This document shows positions 27,320 to 36,157 of a stretch of 64,000 nt of DNA, one piece after another (within the stretch, counting starts at the first letter, position 1; every line of letters begins with the position of its first letter). The stretch comes from Methylobacterium amylolyticum. Lineage in GTDB: Bacteria > Pseudomonadota > Alphaproteobacteria > Rhizobiales > Beijerinckiaceae. The stretch covers positions 186,001 through 250,000 of the forward strand of contig NZ_JAUYZI010000001.1 of assembly GCF_030700245.1 (NCBI RefSeq), given 5' to 3'. The notes beneath the pieces were generated by a model. It had not been told where the DNA came from. It searched no databases and was given only the letters and a program-made list of their open reading frames with translations. Made by a program: the position numbers and the translations under genes.

Positions 27320-29341
27320 TTGACCGACGTATCCGCCCAGTCCCCGGCACACGGCATCGCCGGTTGGCCGCACGGCCCGGTCCCGGCGGGTCCGGGGCGA
27401 CCCGACAGGCTGCCGGACGGGCGCCCCTGGCCACGCATCCGGATCGTCACCCCGGCCGGGCCCGAGGCCGCGGCGGCGCAGACCGTCGCCTCCGTCCTCC
27501 GCCAGGGCTACCCGGACCTTCGCCACGACCTGCTGCCCCGGGGCGGCGGCGGGATCGCGGCGCGGCTCCTGGACGACGCGGACACAGACGCCGTCCTGTG
27601 GCTGCGCGCGGGCGACCTGCTGGCGCCCGGGGCGCTCGCGGCCCTCGCCCTCGAACGCGCGCTGACCGGGCTCGCCGCGGTCGGCGGCCTGCGCGTCCTG
27701 TTCCGGGACAGGGTGCTGCGCCTCGACGCCCCCTCGCTCCTCGAAGCTCCCTTGTTCCTCGACGTTCCCTCGCGCACCGGCGCCGAGGTCGGCCCCCTGC
27801 CCTTCACCGGCGGCGAGGTGCTGTGGTCCCGCGCCGCCCTCGCCGGTGCCGCCACCCTGGACGCCGACGGCCGCCTCGACGCCGCCGCGGCCTGGGCGAC
27901 CCTGCCGCCCGGAACCCGCGGGCGGATCGGCCGGCCGACCCTGCTCCAGCGCGCGCCCGACGCCGTCCCGGAGCCGCCCGCCGGCCTGTCGATCGTCTCG
28001 CTCACCGGCCTCGGGACGGTCGGCGGCGCGGGGGTGGCGCAGGGCCGCCTCGCCGACGCCCTGGCGCTGTCCGGGCACCGGGTCGCGCAGGTCTCCCTCG
28101 GCCGGCGGCCGGCCGCCGCCGAGTGGACCGACGCCTTCCCGCCGGCCGAGACCGCGATCGCCGCGCTGGAGCCGGACCTCGTCCTGGCGGGCAACCTGCA
28201 CGGGGCGACGCGCAGCCTCGACGCGGTGGGCCGCCTCGCCGGGATATGCCCGGTCGCCCTCGTCCTGCACGACCTGTTCCCGCTGACCGGCCGCTGCTGC
28301 CATCCGCGGGGCTGCGACCGCGCCGAGACCGGATGCGACGCCGCCTGCCCCGGCCCCGACGAGTACCCGCAGCTCGCCCCCCGGCGGATCGCCGGGATGC
28401 ACGCGCGCAAGCGCGCGGTTCTGGCCGGCCCGCGGCCGCCCTGGCTGCTCGCCAATTCCGACTGGACGCTCGCCCGCGCGCGGGCGCTGGCGCCTCCCGG
28501 CGCCGCGAGCCCCGACCGGATCGGGCTCGCCTTCCCGACCGGCGTGTTCCGGCCGCCGGACGACCGGGCCGCCCTGCGCCGCCGGCTCGGCCTGCCCGCG
28601 GACGACGTGCTGATCCTCGTGTCCTCGGTGATCGTCGACGGCCCCGACAAGGGGTTTCCGGATCTGCGCGCGGCGCTGCGGGCCGTCGACCGGCCGGGGG
28701 TCGGCGTCGTCGCCGTCGGCCGGCTCGACGACCCGGCCAAACTCGGGGTCGAGACGCTGTTCGCCCCGGGCCTCGTCGGCGACGAGGCGGAGCTGGCCGC
28801 GTGGTACGGCGCCTGCGACCTGCACGTCACGGCGAGCCGCCACGAGACCCTGGGCCAGACGCCGATCGAGGCCGGCCTGTGCGGCGTGCCGACCCTGGCC
28901 TACCGGACCGCCGGCCTGACCTCCGCGGTGATCGACGGGGTGTCGGGCCGGCTCGTGCCGCCGGTGCCCGGGGCGCTCGCCGAGGCGCTCGCCGCGCTCG
29001 TCGCCGATGCCGAGGCGCGCGCCCGGCTCGGCGCCTTCGCCCGGATCGTACTGGAGAGCCGCTTCAGCCCGGCCGCCGCCGCGCTCCGGCTCGACGACCT
29101 GCTCCGGGCCCGCGGCCTGATCCCGGACGGCGCCGGGCGGCCGTCCTTCGCGCCGGCCATGCTCGGGCACTTCCCGTTCGCGGCGGAGCGCCTGCCGGGC
29201 CTGCGCGGGACGGTCGCGGCCGCCTCGCCGCGGATCGTGCGGCGGTTGCGGCGGGCCAAGCAGATGGTGCTGGGGCGGACCCTGCCGCTCGTCCTGCGCC
29301 GGTGCCTCTACCTCGCCGACCGGCTCCGGAGCGCCCGGTGA
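27320..29341 (+). CDS. Two-domain glycosyltransferase (degenerate GT2 plus GT4)
   Basis: 673 residues from a TTG. The N-terminal ~230 resemble a worn GT-A/GT2 domain (TVASVLRQGYPDL, then LWLRAGDLLAPGALAALA) without a clear catalytic DxD. The C-terminal part (~235-620) is a GT4 enzyme: GTVGGAGVAQGRLADALALSGHRV, a Cys-rich loop (RCCHPRGCDRAETGCDAACPGP) seen in WcaC-like transferases, and the donor-binding SRHETLGQTPIEAGLCGVPTLA with its Glu-x7-Glu-like pattern. It probably adds a sugar during exopolysaccharide assembly. The stop overlaps the next gene (GTGA). The TTG start is uncertain. Confidence 0.8.
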   Translation: MTDVSAQSPAHGIAGWPHGPVPAGPGRPDRLPDGRPWPRIRIVTPAGPEAAAAQTVASVLRQGYPDLRHDLLPRGGGGIAARLLDDADTDAVLWLRAGDLLAPGALAALALERALTGLAAVGGLRVLFRDRVLRLDAPSLLEAPLFLDVPSRTGAEVGPLPFTGGEVLWSRAALAGAATLDADGRLDAAAAWATLPPGTRGRIGRPTLLQRAPDAVPEPPAGLSIVSLTGLGTVGGAGVAQGRLADALALSGHRVAQVSLGRRPAAAEWTDAFPPAETAIAALEPDLVLAGNLHGATRSLDAVGRLAGICPVALVLHDLFPLTGRCCHPRGCDRAETGCDAACPGPDEYPQLAPRRIAGMHARKRAVLAGPRPPWLLANSDWTLARARALAPPGAASPDRIGLAFPTGVFRPPDDRAALRRRLGLPADDVLILVSSVIVDGPDKGFPDLRAALRAVDRPGVGVVAVGRLDDPAKLGVETLFAPGLVGDEAELAAWYGACDLHVTASRHETLGQTPIEAGLCGVPTLAYRTAGLTSAVIDGVSGRLVPPVPGALAEALAALVADAEARARLGAFARIVLESRFSPAAAALRLDDLLRARGLIPDGAGRPSFAPAMLGHFPFAAERLPGLRGTVAAASPRIVRRLRRAKQMVLGRTLPLVLRRCLYLADRLRSAR

Positions 29342-30423
29342 GCCGGCGGATCTACCTCGACCGGACGCACCTGCGCGGCCACGTCACCGGCCTGGAACGA
29401 GTCACCCTCGACCTGTTCGCGCCGGACCGTCTCGCGCCCCACGAGACCCGTCCCGTCACGAGCCGCGGCCTTGCCGGGATGATCGCCCGGCAGCAGGTCG
29501 GCCTGCCGCTGCGCCTGCTCGCCGATCCCGGGGCCCTGGCCCTGTTTCCCGGCTTCCCGCCCGGGCCCCTGTGCGCGCTCGCGGCGTCGCGCTGCCTGCT
29601 CTACGTCCACGACACCTTCCTCCTGAGCCGGCCGGAGGATCTGAGCCTGCGCAGCCGGCTCTACATGAGCCCGGGCTTCGCCCTCGCCCTGCGCTGGTGC
29701 CGCAACCTGTTCGTCAACAGCCGCACCACGGGCGAGGCGGTGCGGGGGCACTGCGCGCCCGAGGCCCGGGTCGCCCTGCTCCGGCCGCCGGTGCGCGACG
29801 TGTTCGGGCTCGCGGGCCGCGCCCGTCCGGCGCCCCTGGCGCCCGGCGTGGCCCTGCGCCTCCTGGCGATCGGCACGGTCGAGCCGCGCAAGGACTACCC
29901 GGCCGCGATCGCCCTGACGGCGGCGCTCAACCGCGCCGGCGTGCCGACGGAGCTGCACATCGTCGGGCGGGTCGGCTGGGGCCGCCACGCCTTCCTCGAC
30001 GATCCGCCGCCCTTCCTGCACCTGCACGGCTACGTCTCCGACGGCGACCTGCGCGCCCTGGCCGGCCGCTGCCACGCCCTGCTCTCGACCTCCAAGGCGG
30101 AGGGGCTCGGCCTGCCGCTGCTCGAAGTGCAGCACGGCGGCCTGCCGGTGATCGCGCCCGAGGGGCCGGTGTTCGACGAGGTGCTCGCCGGCTCGGGGCT
30201 GCTCGTCCGCCCCGAGGATCCGAATGCGGCCGCCGCCGCCGTGTCCGGCTGGATCGCCGCGGGCGGGCTCGAACGGGCGGCCGACGCCGGCCCCCGGAAC
30301 GTGGCGCGCTGGAACGCGCTGGCGGCGGGCGACGCCGAGCGCCTGCGCCGCTTCCTCGCCGACGATCCCGGGGCCTACGCCGAGCCGGGCGCGACGGTGC
30401 CGCTCGCCGGGCGATGTGCGTAG
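29338..30423 (+). CDS. GT4-family glycosyltransferase
   Basis: 361-residue cytoplasmic glycosyltransferase. RIYLDRTHLRGHVTGLERVTLDL is a typical start of this subfamily. The C-terminal half has LLAIGTVEPRKDYPAAIALTAAL and the donor-sugar site STSKAEGLGLPLLEVQHGGLPVIAPEGPVFDEVL. It begins at a GTG overlapping the stop of the upstream glycosyltransferase, so the two are translationally coupled. The sugar and acceptor are unknown. Confidence 0.85.
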   Translation: MSRRIYLDRTHLRGHVTGLERVTLDLFAPDRLAPHETRPVTSRGLAGMIARQQVGLPLRLLADPGALALFPGFPPGPLCALAASRCLLYVHDTFLLSRPEDLSLRSRLYMSPGFALALRWCRNLFVNSRTTGEAVRGHCAPEARVALLRPPVRDVFGLAGRARPAPLAPGVALRLLAIGTVEPRKDYPAAIALTAALNRAGVPTELHIVGRVGWGRHAFLDDPPPFLHLHGYVSDGDLRALAGRCHALLSTSKAEGLGLPLLEVQHGGLPVIAPEGPVFDEVLAGSGLLVRPEDPNAAAAAVSGWIAAGGLERAADAGPRNVARWNALAAGDAERLRRFLADDPGAYAEPGATVPLAGRCA

Positions 30424-30509
30424 TTCTCATCGAGTAGAGCGCCGCCGGTGCCACACAAAGGTGACAGAGGCGGCGAATCGTTCATGCGACAATTAACGAT
30501 GGAATCTTT

Positions 30510-30527
30510 CCCGGTGTACCCGGTGTA
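30510..30527. repeat. Tandem 9-bp repeat in the wzz leader region
   Basis: CCCGGTGTA occurs twice head to tail, followed by ACAACAT, in an otherwise featureless, relatively AT-rich 244-bp gap upstream of the chain-length gene. It may be a direct-repeat operator or part of a promoter. Confidence 0.5.
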
Positions 30528-30667
30528 ACAACATCCCGCGGCGGTATGTTGATTGCTCGGGTGTCGTCGAGATGGCCGCCGCGGCCTTTCGACTGTCCCG
30601 AACCGGCACGGAGCCGGCGCAGGGCGAGACGATGGGACCGGGAGCGGGAGGTCAGGGAGCGAGGCGT

Positions 30668-32140
30668 ATGTTCGACTTCTCGACACGGATCAGCGGAGAG
30701 CCCGTTCGCATGGTGCTGCCCGAGGTCCAGCCGCGCACGGGGGCACGGGTGGTCCTGCGCCGGCTGTGGCGGGGCGCCGGCTTCATCGTGCTCGGCGGCC
30801 TGTTCATGGTGGCGGCGGCGGTGGCACTGCTCGGGCTGATCCCGCCGAGCTACACGTCGAGCATCCAGGTGCTCGTCGATCCGACCGACCTGCGCGTCGT
30901 CGAGAACGACGTGAACGCCCGCGCCCCGCAGGCCGACAGCGGCGTGTCGATCGCCGAGAGCCAGGTCCGGGTGATCCAGTCGGACAACGTGCTCCGGCGC
31001 GTGGTCCTGAAGCTGCATCTCGAACAGGACGAGGAATTCGTGAAGCCCGAGGCGGCGAACCCGACGCTCGCCTGGATCAAGGGCGCGCTCGGCATGCTGC
31101 CGCCCCCCGCGAGCCGCGACCCGGTCAACATCGCCCTCGACACCCTCCAGCAGAACCTGACCGTGCGGCGGGCGGAGCGCACCTTCGTGATCGACGTGGC
31201 GGTGAAGTCCCGCGACCCCGAGAAGGCGGCGCGCATCGCCAACGCGATCGGCGAGGCCTACTTCTCCGAGGAGGCCAACGCCCGCACCGAATCCGCCAAG
31301 CGCGCCTCCGACGCGCTCGCCGGGCGCCTCAACAACCTCAAGCGCGACGTGGAGCAGGCCGAGGGCCAGGTGGTCCGCTACCGCGAGGACCACAAGCTGA
31401 TCTCGTCGGACGGGCGCCTGCTGACCGACCAGCAGCTCGGCGACCTGAACCAGCAGCTCGTCACCGCCTCGATCAAGACCGCGGAGGCGAAGTCCCGGCT
31501 GGAGCAGGCCCGCCGGATGAAGGCGGGCGATGCCAGTACGGCGCTGCCGGAGATGCTCCAGTCGCTGGAGATGCAGGCGCTGCGGCAGCAATACGCCACG
31601 CTCTCGCGCAACACCGCCGAGCTCGCGACCCGGCTCGGCGAGCGCCACCCGGCGATGGCCGAGCAGTACGCCCAGCAGCGCGACCTCCAGCGCCTGATCC
31701 AGCGCGAGAAGGAGCGCATCATCGAGACCACCCAGAAGGATTACGACCGCGCCGCCGCGAGCGAGGGGGCGATCCGGAGCAACCTCGACCGGGTGAAGAC
31801 CGAGACCACCACGAGCGACCGGGCCTATGTGGGCCTGCGCGAGCTGGAGCGGACGCTGGAGGCGCGCAAGGGCGTCTACGAGGCGTTCCTGCGCCGCGCC
31901 CGCGAGGCGAACGAGCAGGAGCGGCTCAACACCACCAACGTCCGGGTGATCTCGGTGGCGACGCCCGCCCGCCAGCGCAGCTTCCCGCCCTCGCCCAAGA
32001 TCGTCCTGCCGGTCGCCCTGGTGCTCGGCATGATCCTCGGCGGCGCCATCGCCCTGATGCTCGGCGCCGATTCCGACCGCCGCCGCGACCGGCGCGCCGC
32101 CGCCGGGCTCGGTTCGAGCTACCGGGCCGCCGATGCGTGA
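30668..32140 (+). CDS. Wzz/GumC-type polysaccharide chain-length / export protein
   Basis: 490-residue inner-membrane protein. Transmembrane helices at ~38-60 and ~440-462 enclose a periplasmic part with long coiled coils (~200-390: SDALAGRLNNLKRDVEQAEGQV and others). The N-terminal Wzz domain (SYTSSIQVLVDPTDLRVV) and the GNV-like C-terminal segment (ERTLEARKGVYEAFLRRAREANEQ) match GumC/ExoP-N proteins that set exopolysaccharide chain length. No BY-kinase domain is attached. The ATG at 30668 follows GGGAG. It heads wzz-wecG with the glycosyltransferases just upstream. Confidence 0.88.
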   Translation: MFDFSTRISGEPVRMVLPEVQPRTGARVVLRRLWRGAGFIVLGGLFMVAAAVALLGLIPPSYTSSIQVLVDPTDLRVVENDVNARAPQADSGVSIAESQVRVIQSDNVLRRVVLKLHLEQDEEFVKPEAANPTLAWIKGALGMLPPPASRDPVNIALDTLQQNLTVRRAERTFVIDVAVKSRDPEKAARIANAIGEAYFSEEANARTESAKRASDALAGRLNNLKRDVEQAEGQVVRYREDHKLISSDGRLLTDQQLGDLNQQLVTASIKTAEAKSRLEQARRMKAGDASTALPEMLQSLEMQALRQQYATLSRNTAELATRLGERHPAMAEQYAQQRDLQRLIQREKERIIETTQKDYDRAAASEGAIRSNLDRVKTETTTSDRAYVGLRELERTLEARKGVYEAFLRRAREANEQERLNTTNVRVISVATPARQRSFPPSPKIVLPVALVLGMILGGAIALMLGADSDRRRDRRAAAGLGSSYRAADA

Positions 32141-32162
32141 TGCCGGCGCAGAGGGCGCGTCC

Positions 32163-33017
32163 ATGACCGACCTGACCTGGGAGAGCATCGACCTCCTCGA
32201 AGACCGCGAACGCCGGGTGCCCTACGCTGCGGCCGCGCGCGGCCCGGCCGAGGTCCAGCCCGCCACGATCCGCCTGTTCGGCCGCGACTTCTGCACGGGC
32301 AGCGCGGGTGAGATCATCGCCGCCGTTGCCGCGCGTCCGGCCGACCGGCCGCGGATGATCGTCACCGCCAACGTCGACCACATCGTCCAGCTCGCCGAGA
32401 ACGCCCCGTTCCGCGGGGCCTACGACCGCGCCGCGGCGCGGACCCTCGACGGGATGCCGCTGGTGTGGATGGCCCGGGCGCGCCGCGGCGGGACCGTGAC
32501 GCGCGTCACCGGGCACGACCTCCTCGCCTGCGTGCTCGCCGAGCCGCCGGCCTTCGCCGCGCGGATCTTCCTCGTCTGCTCGGGCCAGGAGGTGGCGGAG
32601 GCGATCGGCGCGCGGCTGCGGGCCGCGGGCCTGCCCGGGGAGGCCATCGCCTCCGCGGTTCCTCCGTTCGGTTTCGAGGAGGACCCGGTCTACAGCTTCG
32701 CGCTGGCCGCCCGGATCCGCTCCCACGGCACCGGCTTGCTGGTGATGGGCGTGGGGGCGCCGAAATCGGAGGTGTGGGTGGATCGCCAGGGCGCGGCGCT
32801 CGGCGCGCCGATGGTGTTCTGCGTCGGCGACGCCCTGGCAGTCGCCGCGGGCTGCATGCCGCGGGCGCCCCGTCTCATGCAGCGGCTCGGGCTGGAATGG
32901 GCGTTCCGGTTCCTGCTGGCCCCCCGTCGGCTGTTCCGGCGCTACTTCGTCAAGTCGTGGCGGTTCCTCGGGCTCGCCGCCCGGGACCGCGCCGCGGGCG
33001 GCGCGCGGCGGCCCTGA
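32163..33017 (+). CDS. WecG/TagA/CpsF-family glycosyltransferase
   Basis: 284 residues, GT26 family. IVTANVDHIVQLAENAPFRGAYDRAAARTLDGMPLVWMAR is the signature front, with the catalytic Asp-containing T-x-N-x-D and DG-x-P-L motifs; LLVMGVGAPKSEVWVDRQ and FCVGDALAVAAG follow. These enzymes transfer an N-acetylmannosaminuronic acid or similar sugar to lipid-linked intermediates. It is 22 bp after the wzz stop, in the same operon. The ATG at 32133 overlapping wzz is an alternative start. Confidence 0.87.
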   Translation: MTDLTWESIDLLEDRERRVPYAAAARGPAEVQPATIRLFGRDFCTGSAGEIIAAVAARPADRPRMIVTANVDHIVQLAENAPFRGAYDRAAARTLDGMPLVWMARARRGGTVTRVTGHDLLACVLAEPPAFAARIFLVCSGQEVAEAIGARLRAAGLPGEAIASAVPPFGFEEDPVYSFALAARIRSHGTGLLVMGVGAPKSEVWVDRQGAALGAPMVFCVGDALAVAAGCMPRAPRLMQRLGLEWAFRFLLAPRRLFRRYFVKSWRFLGLAARDRAAGGARRP

Positions 33018-33065
33018 GCCGCCCGCCGTCTCCGCGAAGCGAGATCGGTCGCGCGACGGGGCTGT

Positions 33066-33638
33066 TCACGGCCCGGCGAACAGGTCGGGCCGGCGGAGCT
33101 GGAGGGCGAAGAACAGCAGCAGCGTCTTCATGTCGACGAGCGCGCCCCGCTCGGCCATCGCCGCGAGTTCGGCCAGCGGGATCTCGTGCACCGCCAGCAC
33201 CTCGCCCTCGGTTGCCAGCCCGCCGCCGGTCTCCACCCGGTCGCTCGCGCCGTAGGCGGCGAGGAAGAGATCCATCCGCTCGGTCGAGAGGCCGGGCATC
33301 GTCCACGCGCTCGCCACCGCGTCCAGGCGCCCGAGCCGGAGGCCGGTCTCCTCGCGGACCTCGCGGCGCGCCTCGTCCTCCGGCGCGCCCTCGTCGAGGA
33401 GCCCAGCCGGCACTTCCATGTGGGAGGGCGGGCCACCCGCGTAGAGCACGGGCGCGCGGAACTGCGAGACCAGGATCGCGACGCGCCGTTCGGGGTCGTA
33501 GGGCAGCACCGCCACCGCGCGCCCGTGATCCTCGATCTCGCGGGTGAGCCGGGTGCCGTCCGCTTGCAGCACCTCGGCGACGAGGAAGCGGGCCCAGCCC
33601 TCGTGCACGAGGCGCAGGCCCCCGATCTGCGGTGCCAT
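33066..33638 (-). CDS. NUDIX hydrolase (NudK/ADP-ribose pyrophosphatase-like)
   Basis: 190 residues. The NUDIX box GLLDEGAPEDEARREVREETGL has the REVREETG core and is one residue shorter than the usual 23. That length matches GDP-mannose pyrophosphatases (NudK, also ~190 residues), although the glutamate at position 7 is Ala here. MEVPAGLLDEG and AYGASDRVETGGGLATEGE are further ADPRase/NudK features. It hydrolyses a nucleoside diphosphate sugar. It follows tusA by 41 bp on the same strand, probably in one transcript. Confidence 0.85.
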   Translation of the reverse strand: MAPQIGGLRLVHEGWARFLVAEVLQADGTRLTREIEDHGRAVAVLPYDPERRVAILVSQFRAPVLYAGGPPSHMEVPAGLLDEGAPEDEARREVREETGLRLGRLDAVASAWTMPGLSTERMDLFLAAYGASDRVETGGGLATEGEVLAVHEIPLAELAAMAERGALVDMKTLLLFFALQLRRPDLFAGP

Positions 33639-33679
33639 GCCGTCTCCGTCTCGATTCCGCGGGGAGGTCCCGGGATCGT

Positions 33680-33937
33680 TCAGGAATGCGGCGGCTTCGC
33701 GGAGGCGGTGATCCGGAACCGGGTGCGGTCGCCGCGGCGCTCGACCGCGTCGAGCCGCGCGCCCTCCTCGCGCAGGAGGTTGGGGATGTCGATCACCGCC
33801 ATCGGATCGGTGCAGGTCACCAGGAGCCCGCGTCCCGCGGGCAGGGCGCGCAGGGCCTTGCGGGTGCGCAGCACCGGCAGCGGGCATTTGAGGCCGCTGA
33901 GGTCGAGGCTCTGGTAGCCCGGCTCGCCGTCGTCCAC
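33680..33937 (-). CDS. tusA: TusA/SirA-family sulfur carrier protein
   Basis: 85 residues. The sulfur-carrying cysteine lies in LDLSGLKCPLPVLRTRKAL, the CPxP signature; VTCTDPMAVIDIPNLLREEG and FRITA complete the fold. TusA proteins relay persulfide sulfur to tRNA thiolation or other acceptors. It is the first gene of a probable tusA-nudix unit, separated from the upstream secreted-protein gene by a terminator. Confidence 0.88.
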   Translation of the reverse strand: MDDGEPGYQSLDLSGLKCPLPVLRTRKALRALPAGRGLLVTCTDPMAVIDIPNLLREEGARLDAVERRGDRTRFRITASAKPPHS

Positions 33938-33940
33938 GCG

Positions 33941-33975
33941 AAAAGACTCCCGGCCGGGAAGACCCGGGCCGGGAG
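33941..33975 (-). terminator. Rho-independent terminator of the Gly/Tyr-rich protein gene
   Basis: On the minus strand CTCCCGGCC pairs with GGCCGGGAG (33967-33975 with 33947-33955), followed by TCTTTTC. It lies 42 bp past the stop at 34017 and just before tusA. Confidence 0.75.
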
Positions 33976-34016
33976 CCTCATAGGTGGAGGCCGGCTTCGG
34001 CGCCAGCCGCTCCGGC

Positions 34017-34424
34017 CTACCAGCCGTAATCGTAGTAGCCGTAGGCCGGGTATCCGTAGCCGTAGCTGCGAACCGGGGCGTAGCCGTAGCCGTAGGCGGG
34101 ATAGCCGTACCCGTAGCCGCCGCCGTAGCCGTAGCCGCCGTAACCGTAGCGCGGCGCGGCGCTGGCGGCGATGGCGCCGCCGATCAGGCCGAGGGCCGCG
34201 CCGGCCGCCAGGGCGCCCGCGGCGCGGCCGCCGTAGCCGCGGCGATAGCCGTAGCCGCCGTAATAGCCGCGACGCCAGCCGACCGAATCGACCGTCGCGT
34301 TCTGACCGGCCACCTGGACCGCACTCTGCGCCGGCAGCGGCGCCGCCTCGGCGGTGGTGAAGGACCCGGCAGTCATGGCCGCGGCCGCGAGGCCGCCGAC
34401 GGCGAGGGTCTTGATGCGGGACAT
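34017..34424 (-). CDS. Secreted Gly/Tyr-rich repeat protein
   Basis: 135 residues. A signal peptide (MSRIKTLAVGGLAAAAMTAGSFTTAEA) is followed by a mature part that becomes almost pure Gly, Tyr, Ala, Arg and Pro. Irregular YGYG, GYGY and PAYGYG repeats make up the last ~55 residues, around a hydrophobic Ala/Gly segment (GALAAGAALGLIGGAIAA). It may be an outer-surface or cell-wall-associated stress protein; low-complexity sequence prevents family assignment. An EcfG-type promoter lies upstream and a clear terminator downstream, so it is a monocistronic, probably stress-induced gene. Confidence 0.75.
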   Translation of the reverse strand: MSRIKTLAVGGLAAAAMTAGSFTTAEAAPLPAQSAVQVAGQNATVDSVGWRRGYYGGYGYRRGYGGRAAGALAAGAALGLIGGAIAASAAPRYGYGGYGYGGGYGYGYPAYGYGYAPVRSYGYGYPAYGYYDYGW

Positions 34425-34460
34425 CGTTCGCTCTCCTCACGGGATCGGATGAGCGTTAAG

Positions 34461-34486
34461 AACGGCTGCGCTCGCCATTCCGTTCC
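34461..34486 (-). promoter_or_regulatory. EcfG-type general stress promoter
   Basis: On the minus strand GGAAC (34486-34482), a 17-bp spacer and CGTT (34464-34461) match the consensus of the alphaproteobacterial PhyR/EcfG stress sigma factor. The site is 37 bp from the ATG of the Gly/Tyr-rich secreted protein. Confidence 0.6.
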
Positions 34487-34507
34487 CGCGGCGCCCGGTT
34501 CACCGCG

Positions 34508-35875
34508 TCAGAAGACGCACTCGGCGAAAGCCGGGTTCACGCACGAGCCCCAGCGGCCCTCGTAATCGGCGAGCCGGTCCTGGGCGAGCGTGCGGCCGGC
34601 GGCGACGATCGCCTCCAGCGGCTGGAGGTAGACGGTCTCGTCGCGGCCCTCGCCGTCGCGACGGGCGCGGGCGCGCAGGCCCGAACGGGCGATCGCCAGG
34701 GCCTCGGCGGCCACCGTGCCGAGGGTCGTGTTGGCCACCGGGGCCGCCAGCCCGAGCCGGGGCGCGGTGGCGCGGGCGGCCTCGCGGTTGGCCGGCGTCC
34801 AGCCCTTCACGAGGTCGAGGGCGGCGTCCAGGGACCCCTCGTCGTAGAGCAGCCCGGTCCAGAACGCGGCCTGCGCGGCGATCATCCCGGGACCGCCGAC
34901 ATCGGCGCCGCGCATCTCAAGGAAGCGCTTGAGGCGCACCTCGGGGAAAGCAGTCGAGGCGTGGTTGGCCCAGTCCGAGACCGTGGCGCGCTCGCCCGGG
35001 AGCTGCGCCAGCCGGCCGTCCATCAGGTCGCGGAACGAGGCCCCCGACACGTCGTGGTAGGTGTCGCCGCGCTTGACGAAGTACATCGGCACGTCGAGCA
35101 GCCAGTCGACGTAGGCCTCGTAGCCGAAGCCCGATTCGAACGCGAAGGGCAGCATGCCGGTGCGGTCGCCGTCGGTGTCGCGCCAGATCTCCGAGCGGCG
35201 GGACAGGAAGCCGTTCGGCCGCCCGTCGGTGAAAGGCGAGTTCGCGAACAGCGCGGTCGCCACCGGTTGCAGCGCGAGCGAGGCGCGGGTCTTGCGCACC
35301 ATGTCGGCTTCCGAGGCGAAATCGAGGTTCACCTGCACCGTGGCGGTGCGCAGCATCATGTCGAGGCCCAGCGTCCCGACCTTCGGCATGTAGCCGGCCA
35401 TGATCCGGTAGCGGCTCTTGGGCATCACCGGCGTCTCGTCGCGCCGCCATTTCGGGCTCATGCCCAGCGTCAGGAAGCCGATACCGAGGGGGGCGGCGGC
35501 GCGCTTCGTGGCGGCGAGGTGCGCGTCCAACTCGCGCGCGGTGGCGTGCACGTCGGGCAGCGCCGCCCCCGACAGCTCGAACTGCCCGCCGGGCTCGATC
35601 GAGATCGCGCCGCCCTCGGCGCCGTGGAGACCGATGATGTTGCCGAGATCGGTGATCGGCTCCCAGCCGGTCTCGCGCGCGAGCCCTTCGAGGAGCGCCC
35701 GGATGCCGGCCTCGCCCGCGTAGGGCACCGGCTTGCGGGTTTCGCGGTAGAACGGGATCTTCTCGTGCTCGGTGCCGATCGCGAAGCGCGCGCGCGGCTT
35801 CTCGCCGGCCGCGAACCAGTCGATCAGTTCCGTCCGCGAGGTCAGCGGCGTGGTGTCGTCGGAGTCGCGCGCCAT
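34508..35875 (-). CDS. gshA: Glutamate-cysteine ligase (plant/alphaproteobacterial type)
   Basis: 455-residue cytoplasmic enzyme making gamma-glutamylcysteine from glutamate, cysteine and ATP, the first step of glutathione synthesis. FAIGTEHEKIPF carries the metal-binding Glu; GGAISIEPGGQFELSG, GYMPKVGTLGLDMMLRTATVQVNLDF and FESGFGYEAYVDWLLDVPMYF are family blocks of the GCS2 plant-type group. The frame extends upstream, but the Met-Ala-Arg start is where homologues begin. It is monocistronic. Confidence 0.93.
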   Translation of the reverse strand: MARDSDDTTPLTSRTELIDWFAAGEKPRARFAIGTEHEKIPFYRETRKPVPYAGEAGIRALLEGLARETGWEPITDLGNIIGLHGAEGGAISIEPGGQFELSGAALPDVHATARELDAHLAATKRAAAPLGIGFLTLGMSPKWRRDETPVMPKSRYRIMAGYMPKVGTLGLDMMLRTATVQVNLDFASEADMVRKTRASLALQPVATALFANSPFTDGRPNGFLSRRSEIWRDTDGDRTGMLPFAFESGFGYEAYVDWLLDVPMYFVKRGDTYHDVSGASFRDLMDGRLAQLPGERATVSDWANHASTAFPEVRLKRFLEMRGADVGGPGMIAAQAAFWTGLLYDEGSLDAALDLVKGWTPANREAARATAPRLGLAAPVANTTLGTVAAEALAIARSGLRARARRDGEGRDETVYLQPLEAIVAAGRTLAQDRLADYEGRWGSCVNPAFAECVF

Positions 35876-36157
35876 GCGCTTGCCTGCCCGTGCGTTCGAA
35901 ACCGTGCTCGGATGGAGGCGCGCCGGAAGATCCGACGGTTCCGTCCGGTTCAACCCCGTCCCGCGAACCGGGGTCCGGACGGGAGGCCACCGGGCCGCGC
36001 GAACGCGGCGCCGAGGGCGTCCGAGCACCGGACATAATCGAGCCGTCGGGAACCGACAACGCGAACCCCGGGGCCGGCCGCCCCCCTGCACGGCCGAACC
36101 GGGCCCTAGCGTCCCGCGTCCGGCGCCCGATGTGCGCGGGCGCACATCGCCCCGGCC

